Shown: positions 1 through 4,496 of the stretch, one piece after another
Layout: each line of letters opens with the position of its first letter
Numbering within the stretch: position 1 is the first letter of the stretch
Origin: Sphingobacteriaceae bacterium
GTDB taxonomy: Bacteria > Bacteroidota > Bacteroidia > B-17B0 > Aurantibacillaceae
Assembly: GCA_023251695.1 (NCBI GenBank)
Contig: JAHEYE010000241.1
Coordinates: forward strand, 1-5,375
Direction of reading: 5' to 3'
DNA length: 5,375 nt
Notes under the pieces: model-generated
Database searches by the model: none
What the model was told of the DNA's origin: nothing
What the model saw: the letters and a program-made list of their open reading frames with translations, nothing else
Made by a program: the position numbers and the translations under genes

Positions 1-80
1 GGCGTAACTGTTTGTGCCGTTACTTTTAAGGCAAACACAAATAAAAACAAAAGAACTATTTTATTTCTTAGAGCGTACAT
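1..80 (-). CDS. Start of an exported protein, signal peptide only (partial, runs off left edge)
   Basis: An ATG at 80-78 opens a minus-strand frame that stays open to the window edge (26 full codons). It reads MYALRNK, then the hydrophobic run IVLLFLFVFAL, then KVTA followed by QTVT. This is a textbook type I signal peptide: a short basic n-region, an 11-residue hydrophobic core, and a plausible signal peptidase I site after the Ala of VTA, with Gln as first mature residue, a frequent choice in Bacteroidota. The start lies inside the preceding SGNH hydrolase gene, giving a 20-nt overlap and suggesting translational coupling. No Shine-Dalgarno is visible, which is normal for the phylum. The mature protein is outside the window, so function is unknown. 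From context (inference), a second SGNH-like or other envelope protein of the same operon is likely. Confidence 0.72.
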   Translation of the reverse strand, partial: MYALRNKIVLLFLFVFALKVTAQTVT

Positions 81-1563
81 ACGTATTATAATCGTTTATT
101 AATGATGAATACAAAAGTGTTGCAATCTTCCGGGCGCCGGCCGGACTAAAATGAATATAATCTTTGGCTGCGATTCCTTTATCTACCCATGCCACCATAC
201 TGTTTTTTCCTCCCATACAATCGTACATATCGAAGAATGCGCAATTGGTATCAAATGCTGCTTGCCTGATGGCGTTACGTAAATCTTCAAGCAACGGGTG
301 CGTCACGTATTCCGTTCCCTCTTTTACACTCATGTCGGAAGGACCAATTAATAAGATGGAAGCTTGTGGTGCCATTTTTTTAAGAGTATAGATTTGTGCT
401 TTCAGATAGCCACCAAATTTATCGGCCATTTCTTTATCCTTCAGATAAGGTAAAGTATTCCCTCCGAATTGAAGAATAATTAATTTTACATTGAGATAAT
501 CGTAAAATGATTTCAGTTGTCCGTAATTGATCTGATTAAAAAAAGTTCCCGAACTGCCGCGCAATCCCATGTTATCAACCATCACCCCTTTTCCTCCCTC
601 GAGAGAAACTGCGTAAAAATCCGGACTATCGTATCCCGAAAATTTGAATTCATGATTTAAAGAAGTAACCGGATATTCTTTAATGTTGAAATTCCCGCCT
701 TTCATCAGACTATCACTTTCTTTAAAAATTGCAGCATCGTAAAATTCGCAGAGAACTTTTGATTTAGCGCCTCCGTAAAATAATTTTACTTTATTATACG
801 AAGTTGCTGTTGGTCCGCTGTTTTTAGTGGTTATAATTTTTACAGTTGCATCTTTACTCGGTGAAGTTGAATCGGTATTTGCATTGTAATTGGCGTAACG
901 GCAGATTTGCGCCATAACACCAAAATTATTATGCGGAACACGTTTATCCCTAAATGAAAAAACACCGTAGCGGTCCCAATTACCACCACTAGTGCTGATT
1001 CTATTCACAACACTTGGCGCGATTGGCACCAGCGAAATTAAACCCGGTCCACCCCCACCAAACTGCATTTGCAATTTATTACGGAGGTAATCACTGATGC
1101 GGTCGCCCTCAATTTGTGAATCTCCATAATGCAAAACACGGATACTCTTAGGTTCGTTGTAAACATTCGTCAACGAATAAAAGAAATTATTCATTGCTGA
1201 TTTGTCGTTATTCTTGTATTGAATAGTCGTGAGTAATTTCAGACTGGTATCAACTTCTACTTCACCTAAATTTTTTCCTTTCAGAGAATCAACTTTAAAA
1301 GCTGCTTTTTTTATTTGAGGTGTTTTTACGGTAGTATCTGTTTTAATAATTGTGTCTTTATCTTCAGCATCAGCCAAAGCAAGGATCTTTGAAATATCCG
1401 GTTTCGCTTCTTTTGTTTCGAAAATGCTCTTGAGGTTTGGGAAAGAAAGACTCGCCTTATCGCCTAGGTTAATACCGCCTGCAGGGAACGCAAATGACAA
1501 TCCCGCCAGTAATGCAAAAACGCAAAGTAAGAACAATAAGGTATGGATAGGCCTGTGCAGCAT
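61..1563 (-). CDS. SGNH/GDSL-family hydrolase, exported or membrane-anchored
   Basis: This 500-residue protein carries the SGNH signature blocks in order. Block I is HYGDSQIEGDR (residues 145-155) with nucleophile Ser149. A block II glycine lies in DNMGLRGSSG (about 330-339). Block III is QFGGN (365-369) with Asn369. Block V is DYIHFSPAG (468-476), giving the Asp468/His471 pair. The family hydrolyses or transfers ester-linked acyl groups, often acetyl on carbohydrates; the substrate here is unknown. The N-terminus (MLHRPIHT, then a hydrophobic segment of about 18 residues) is a signal peptide or membrane anchor, followed by a Lys/Asp/Thr-rich linker to about residue 110, so the domain should be periplasmic. 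I chose ATG 1563; an in-frame TTG at 1584 would add 7 residues and has a purine-rich GAAGAG upstream, but it puts extra residues before a normal signal sequence. The next gene overlaps its end by 20 nt. A role beside an MBOAT acyltransferase is inference. Confidence 0.88.
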   Translation of the reverse strand: MLHRPIHTLLFLLCVFALLAGLSFAFPAGGINLGDKASLSFPNLKSIFETKEAKPDISKILALADAEDKDTIIKTDTTVKTPQIKKAAFKVDSLKGKNLGEVEVDTSLKLLTTIQYKNNDKSAMNNFFYSLTNVYNEPKSIRVLHYGDSQIEGDRISDYLRNKLQMQFGGGGPGLISLVPIAPSVVNRISTSGGNWDRYGVFSFRDKRVPHNNFGVMAQICRYANYNANTDSTSPSKDATVKIITTKNSGPTATSYNKVKLFYGGAKSKVLCEFYDAAIFKESDSLMKGGNFNIKEYPVTSLNHEFKFSGYDSPDFYAVSLEGGKGVMVDNMGLRGSSGTFFNQINYGQLKSFYDYLNVKLIILQFGGNTLPYLKDKEMADKFGGYLKAQIYTLKKMAPQASILLIGPSDMSVKEGTEYVTHPLLEDLRNAIRQAAFDTNCAFFDMYDCMGGKNSMVAWVDKGIAAKDYIHFSPAGARKIATLLYSSLINDYNTYVRSKK

Positions 1564-1594
1564 ATAAGCTATAATATTAGCCAAAAGCTCTTCT

Positions 1595-1616
1595 TAATTC
1601 CCTATGAAGGGAATTA
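1595..1616. other. Perfect hairpin over the stop codon of the T9SS cargo gene
   Basis: TAATTCCCT and AGGGAATTA form a perfect 9-bp stem around the 4-nt loop ATGA (plus-strand reading). The outer three bases are the TAA stop of the minus-strand gene at 1614. On the minus strand no T-tract follows directly (AGAAGAGCTTTT comes next), so it is a weak terminator at best for that gene. On the plus strand CTTTTTC (1617-1623) follows at once, which looks like an intrinsic terminator for antisense transcripts. It could also be an mRNA-stabilising or attenuating stem between the two minus-strand genes, whose coding parts are 50 nt apart. The structure is clear, its role is not. Confidence 0.5.
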
Positions 1617-2519
1617 CTTTTTCACAACAAATTTTTGATAAATAGGGTAAGAGTCTTTTACAGATAACTTGAGGAAATATGAACCTTCACTCAATGTGGA
1701 AATATTAATGTGATTTGTGTAAGGAAGTACTGCTATTGTTTGTCCTATAAAATTTATTATTTCAATTTCTGAATCCATTAATTTCTCGGAAACATATATG
1801 TTTATCGCCGTTTCAGTAGGGTTCGGATAAACAGTAAATTTATTTTCAGAACTATTATTCAGTTGAATTGATGTAGGGCTGTAGAAATAATTGCAAGGAG
1901 CCGAATATCTTTTATATCCTATAATTTGATTATCATCATAACACCTTAATGGGCCTCCTTTATCTTGGTCTGGGGCGGTCGGGCAAACATCTCCGAAAAA
2001 ATAAAAATATCTGTTCAAGCTACCAATTCGTTCCACAATCGTATCGGTAAAGTTTATAACTCCATTTACATTGACCTTTAACCATTTCAAGTATTGGGAT
2101 TGAATATAAAAATGGCCCGTGTCTGCGACGGTTGCCTTGGATGAAATACAAGTTGAAACTGACTTTGGAGCCAACAACCAAGTATTTCCCGGAACCGCAC
2201 CATAATTAAATAGAGTGTCAAAATTACTTGTAAATTGATCTTTAATATAAATAACATTTCCGTTAATATGAGTGAAAATTGGTGTGCTGAAATACGCAAT
2301 CGGTCCGCTCGTTCCGTAACCTTGGGTATAATAGGTAATCTTATTACAAAGTTTTGTTGAGATTATTGTATCGTAAACATATTCATGCTTTGTATACATT
2401 GAAGCCATCGAGTTATAATGAGTATAATGCCAAGTTGCACCCGGATAACACCATATTTGAGAGAAGCTCCTAACATAAATAAAGAGCAGTGGCAGATTCA
2501 AAAGTAATTTTAATCTCAT
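1614..2519 (-). CDS. Secreted protein with type IX secretion (type A) C-terminal sorting domain
   Basis: This 301-residue protein starts at ATG 2519 with a signal peptide (MRLKLLLNLPLLFIYV, then RSFSQ, probable cleavage near residue 20). Residues about 226-301 form a Por-secretion-tail sorting domain: FTVYPNPTETAINIY with the hallmark YPNP at 231-234, a central IEIINFIGQ strand, the EGSYFLKL strand (278-285), and a basic end QKFVVKK. This directs passage across the outer membrane by the type IX system, usually with removal of the tail and surface anchoring or release. The body (about 21-225) has no catalytic motif I recognise. It is rich in aromatic residues, has six cysteines (24, 58, 124, 179, 193, 209), and contains ERIGSLNRYF and LRCYDD segments that I recall from other uncharacterised Bacteroidota secreted proteins. 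It may be a binding or adhesive protein, but that is a guess. Upstream lies a palindromic element, downstream a hairpin over the stop codon. Confidence 0.88.
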   Translation of the reverse strand: MRLKLLLNLPLLFIYVRSFSQIWCYPGATWHYTHYNSMASMYTKHEYVYDTIISTKLCNKITYYTQGYGTSGPIAYFSTPIFTHINGNVIYIKDQFTSNFDTLFNYGAVPGNTWLLAPKSVSTCISSKATVADTGHFYIQSQYLKWLKVNVNGVINFTDTIVERIGSLNRYFYFFGDVCPTAPDQDKGGPLRCYDDNQIIGYKRYSAPCNYFYSPTSIQLNNSSENKFTVYPNPTETAINIYVSEKLMDSEIEIINFIGQTIAVLPYTNHINISTLSEGSYFLKLSVKDSYPIYQKFVVKK

Positions 2520-2562
2520 ACACTAATTTACAACAATTTTTTGATAAACATTAATGCAATTT

Positions 2563-2686
2563 GACTCACCCCCAACCCCTCTCTACCAATAGAGAGGGGA
2601 GTTAATACCCGATTAAATCAAGTACTCATTTTTATAACGACTGTATCGTCCCTCTCTATTTGTAGAGAGGGATAAGAGGGTGAGTC
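2563..2686. repeat. REPIN/MITE-like palindromic element (two inverted hairpin arms)
   Basis: The ends GACTCACCC (2563-2571) and GGGTGAGTC (2678-2686) are perfect inverted repeats. Inside each end lies a hairpin: left CCCCTCTCTA-CCAA-TAGAGAGGGG (2576-2599, 10-bp stem), right CCCTCTCTA-TTTG-TAGAGAGGG (2650-2671, 9-bp stem). Read inward, the two arms match over about 36 bases, apart from a 5- versus 6-nt variable joint and one loop base. A 50-nt AT-rich spacer (2600-2649) separates them. This two-REP, head-to-head layout is that of REPINs, which are mobilised in trans by RAYT (REP-associated, IS200-like) transposases; a short MITE is the alternative. I see no target-site duplication and no transposase in the window. 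It sits between the merR terminator and the T9SS cargo gene, 43 nt before that gene's ATG. C/T-rich hairpins of this style are common between genes in Bacteroidota, as far as I recall. Confidence 0.75.
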
Positions 2687-2716
2687 CCTGTTTTGCTTAT
2701 CAAACAAAATTCAAAT

Positions 2717-2744
2717 AAAAAAGGGCAGCTACTTGCCACCCTTT
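2717..2744 (-). terminator. Intrinsic terminator of the merR-family gene
   Basis: On the minus strand AAAGGGTGGC-AAGTA-GCTGCCCTTT (2744-2720) forms a 10-bp stem with two G-U wobble pairs and a 5-nt loop. It runs directly into six T residues (2722-2717). It begins 20 nt after the TAA stop of the MerR-family gene, an ideal position for a Rho-independent terminator. No T-tract follows on the plus strand, so it acts on the minus strand only. It separates merR transcription from the T9SS cargo gene. Confidence 0.82.
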
Positions 2745-2764
2745 CATTTATAATACTTGTTTAA

Positions 2765-3103
2765 TTAAAGCTCTTTTTTCATCTCGATTAATTTTTCTTT
2801 GATAGCTTTTAACTTATCAATGACTTCGAGTTTTACACTTTCCAGTTCAGGAGAACCGCTTTTTAATTTGTCTTTAGCGCCACTTAGGGTATAACCCTTT
2901 TCTTTTACGTAATGTACAATTAACCTAAGGTTTTCGATATCCTTTGCGGTGAATAAACGATTTCCTTTTTTGTTTTTGGTAGGCTTCAAAATATCGAATT
3001 CCTTTTCCCAGAAACGGATGGTTGAAGCATTTACTTCAAACATATCTGAAACTTCACTAATTGAATAGTATAGTTTATCGGTTTGCTCTTTTTGTAAAGA
3101 CAT
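2765..3103 (-). CDS. MerR-family transcriptional regulator, short form
   Basis: This 112-residue protein has an N-terminal MerR-type winged helix-turn-helix. LYYSISEVSDMFEV with NASTIRFWEKEF (residues 11-36) is the helix-turn-helix with the family's RFWE/RYYE-type helix end. NKKGNRLFTAKDI (44-56) is the wing and start of the next helix, and LRLIVHYVKEKGYTLSGAK (59-77) is the second helical pair. The tail from about residue 86 is Lys/Glu/Leu-rich (VIDKLKAIKEKLIEMKKEL), probably the antiparallel coiled coil of the dimer. There is no effector-binding domain and no metal-binding cysteine, so it cannot be assigned to the mercury, copper or multidrug subgroups. Near-identical short MerR proteins are widespread in Bacteroidota; their targets are not known to me. 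I chose ATG 3103 (MSLQKEQ); an in-frame TTG at 3109 would add two residues but overlaps a TATATTTG box. It appears monocistronic, with its own terminator. Confidence 0.9.
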   Translation of the reverse strand: MSLQKEQTDKLYYSISEVSDMFEVNASTIRFWEKEFDILKPTKNKKGNRLFTAKDIENLRLIVHYVKEKGYTLSGAKDKLKSGSPELESVKLEVIDKLKAIKEKLIEMKKEL

Positions 3104-3106
3104 ACT

Positions 3107-3114
3107 CAAATATA
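3107..3114 (-). promoter_or_regulatory. Possible -7 box of merR (TATATTTG)
   Basis: TATATTTG on the minus strand (3114-3107) fits the Bacteroidota -7 consensus TAnnTTTG exactly. It lies only 3 nt before the chosen ATG (3103), so transcription would begin at or next to the start codon and give a leaderless message. No convincing TTTG -33 box is found 17-23 nt upstream. An 8-base match in AT-rich DNA can be chance, hence low confidence. Confidence 0.3.
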
Positions 3115-3151
3115 AAATCTTTTAATAAAGTTTAGTTAACGACTTATTAAC

Positions 3152-3177
3152 AGTTCGGCAAGCTCAGTGCTAGCACT
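3152..3177. repeat. REP-like motif with a perfect 12-bp palindrome
   Basis: AGTGCTAGCACT (3166-3177) is a perfect 12-bp palindrome. It directly continues GTTCGGCAAGCTCAGTG (3153-3169). Read on the minus strand the latter is CACTGAGCTTGCCGAAC, which resembles the widespread short dispersed repeat of the form CTGAGCTTGTCGAA that I recall from many bacterial genomes. It lies upstream of merR, about 63 nt from its ATG. It could therefore be a dispersed repeat remnant or an operator. Only one copy is in this window, so the repeat call rests on recollection. Confidence 0.35.
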
Positions 3178-3181
3178 TTAG

Positions 3182-3207
3182 GCCCAATCACTGAAAGTGG
3201 GCTTTTT
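3182..3207 (+). terminator. Terminator-like hairpin with T-tract on the plus strand
   Basis: GCCCA (3182-3186) pairs with TGGGC (3198-3202) and is followed by TTTTT (3203-3207) on the plus strand. An alternative fold pairs CACT (3189-3192) with AGTG (3196-3199). It lies 12 nt beyond the stop of the minus-strand lipoprotein gene. In that gene's direction the hairpin is followed by CTAAAG and has the A-tract in front, so it fits terminator rules only for plus-strand transcripts. It may still act as a weak 3' stem for the lipoprotein message. No plus-strand gene needing a terminator is visible. Confidence 0.42.
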
Positions 3208-3218
3208 CGGTATTCCGG

Positions 3219-4451
3219 CTATTTTCTAGAGGCGTAAATGATCACATCCTTCTTGCTACCCCAATGGTAACCCAAATGGAAAGGTAGTTTGGTGATTTTA
3301 GCGCTGTCCTTTTTGAAAGCTTCTAATAAAAGCGGTTGCATGGTAAGCCACTTAAAATCGGAAACAGGACGGGCATACTGACCGTACAATTTATTGTTCC
3401 ATTCGCTTGTGTTAAGGAATTTATATGGCATTCCGGTATCATCCTGAACTATCCAGCCTGAGTTTTTCAAAATCATGACTTTCATATTGCTCATAAAATT
3501 ATTGTGCAATAAATAAGATGCGCTTTTTATGTAAGTCACTACTTTTTTGTCTTTGTTCAGATAATTGTAAAACACGCAAGTATCATTAAAGAATTTATTA
3601 CTCACGTCGTATTTAAAATAGTAAACCGATTTTTGTTTCTCGCCTTTTACGAAATCAATTCTAACACCAAAAGGTTTTTTAGTTTCTTTCGGGTTTTCGC
3701 GGTCCATTACTTTTACATCGTAATTTCTTTCAATAATAGAATCCTGTTTGAAACGGTATAAATATTTTACATCAGCTATTTCGTGACCGGTTTTACGGAT
3801 GAAAAATGTAAGGACAGGCAATAAACCATTCACTTTTTGTTTTGCGAAATCGTGGAGCATTTTACGGGTGATAAAATAACTCTTATCAAAAATATCTCCT
3901 AAAGACTCCTTGAAGGCCTGCGCATACTCAGTATGCTCACCCGGTTTGAATTTTTTTAGATCAGGTAATTTACCAACAGGTTCTAAGCCTAACATTACAT
4001 ATTTTTCTCCATTCGGAAAAAATGCATCGGCCGTTAAGAAATCGGGGCCCGAGAAAGGATAGAAAACAACTTTAGCTTCTGTATTTGGCGCGGTGAATTC
4101 TTTTCCTGCCCAATCACGCATTGATTTTAAACGGGTACGCTCTAATTTTTTCCAGCTCTTTTCAATAAACGCTTCGTGGGCCGACCAAACCACTGAATCG
4201 AATAAATAATTTAATTTATGAGCCTGCCCTTTTAATCCGCTAATGACTGCCGTGATATTATTGAATTGGTTATCCGCATTAAACGGTCCGAATGTTTGGG
4301 TTAATTCAGTAGTTGCAACCTCAGGTTTAACAGAATCTTTTATAACAGATTTAACGGAATCGGTTTCAACTTTTTTTGTTTCTTTATTTTCGCCGCTATT
4401 GCAACAAATAAAAGCGCTGAAAAGGGTAATTATTGGAATTAATGGCTTCAT
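3219..4451 (-). CDS. Probable lipoprotein of unknown function
   Basis: I do not recognise a named family for this 410-residue protein. It begins MKPLIPIITLFSAFICC: a short basic n-region, a hydrophobic stretch, and Cys16/Cys17 followed by NSGENKE. This looks like a lipoprotein signal, though the residues before Cys (AFI or FIC) are a poor lipobox. A Lys/Glu/Asp/Thr-rich linker runs to about residue 50 and suits a tethered periplasmic or outer-membrane protein. The folded part holds strongly patterned segments that look conserved: FYPFSGPDFLTADAFFPNG (130-148) continuing to MLGLEPVG (153-160), GQYARPVSDFKW (357-368), and FHLGYHWG (391-398). There are no catalytic triads, TPR repeats or transmembrane helices in the body that I can see. 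The gene starts 26 nt after the serine hydrolase stop, with its own candidate promoter in between, so it may be both co-transcribed and separately expressed. Confidence 0.82.
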   Translation of the reverse strand: MKPLIPIITLFSAFICCNSGENKETKKVETDSVKSVIKDSVKPEVATTELTQTFGPFNADNQFNNITAVISGLKGQAHKLNYLFDSVVWSAHEAFIEKSWKKLERTRLKSMRDWAGKEFTAPNTEAKVVFYPFSGPDFLTADAFFPNGEKYVMLGLEPVGKLPDLKKFKPGEHTEYAQAFKESLGDIFDKSYFITRKMLHDFAKQKVNGLLPVLTFFIRKTGHEIADVKYLYRFKQDSIIERNYDVKVMDRENPKETKKPFGVRIDFVKGEKQKSVYYFKYDVSNKFFNDTCVFYNYLNKDKKVVTYIKSASYLLHNNFMSNMKVMILKNSGWIVQDDTGMPYKFLNTSEWNNKLYGQYARPVSDFKWLTMQPLLLEAFKKDSAKITKLPFHLGYHWGSKKDVIIYASRK

Positions 4452-4464
4452 AAAATTGAGAGGA

Positions 4465-4496
4465 CAAATGTAAATTATTAATGATACCCAAACAAA
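4465..4496 (-). promoter_or_regulatory. Bacteroidota-type promoter of the lipoprotein gene (TTTG-N20-TACATTTG)
   Basis: On the minus strand TTTG (4496-4493) is followed after 20 nt by TACATTTG (4472-4465), an exact match to the TAnnTTTG -7 box at the usual spacing. Predicted transcription start is near 4461, leaving a leader of about 10 nt before ATG 4451. The -33 box lies in the last codons of the serine hydrolase gene. A second TTTG at 4492-4489 would give 16-nt spacing and fits less well. Confidence 0.55.

Noticed and set aside
164..391. Plus-strand open frame of 75 codons inside the SGNH gene
   Set aside because: It lies opposite a well-supported gene with intact catalytic motifs, and its translation shows no signal or motif.
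1352..1567. Plus-strand open frame opposite the SGNH N-terminus
   Set aside because: It is a shadow of the signal peptide and linker coding region, with no recognisable features.
1582..1584. TTG 1584 as the start of the SGNH gene
   Set aside because: It is possible because of the GAAGAG upstream, but ATG 1563 gives a normal signal sequence and the phylum rarely relies on Shine-Dalgarno sites.
2087..2299. Second minus-strand frame of 70 codons inside the T9SS cargo gene
   Set aside because: It is fully contained in a gene with clear signal peptide and sorting domain; no motif and no sign of a frameshift.
2563..2686. The paired hairpins as a CRISPR array
   Set aside because: There are only two units, in inverted rather than direct orientation, with a single spacer and no cas genes.
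2520..2700. Target-site duplication around the REPIN-like element
   Set aside because: The bases on the left (GCAATTT) and right (CCTGTTT) show no direct repeat of convincing length.
3161..3177. Similarity to the CTCAGT...GCTAGC part of a strong sigma-70 promoter
   Set aside because: There is no -35 TTGACA or -10 box at suitable spacing, and Bacteroidota do not use this consensus; chance likeness within a palindrome.
3155..3218. tRNA-like look of AGCTCAGTGCTAGCACT (D-arm-like)
   Set aside because: No acceptor stem pairs across the region and no T-arm with GTTCGANTC follows, so a cloverleaf cannot be drawn.
4243..4473. Plus-strand open frame opposite the lipoprotein start
   Set aside because: It is antisense to the coding and promoter region, with no plausible protein features.
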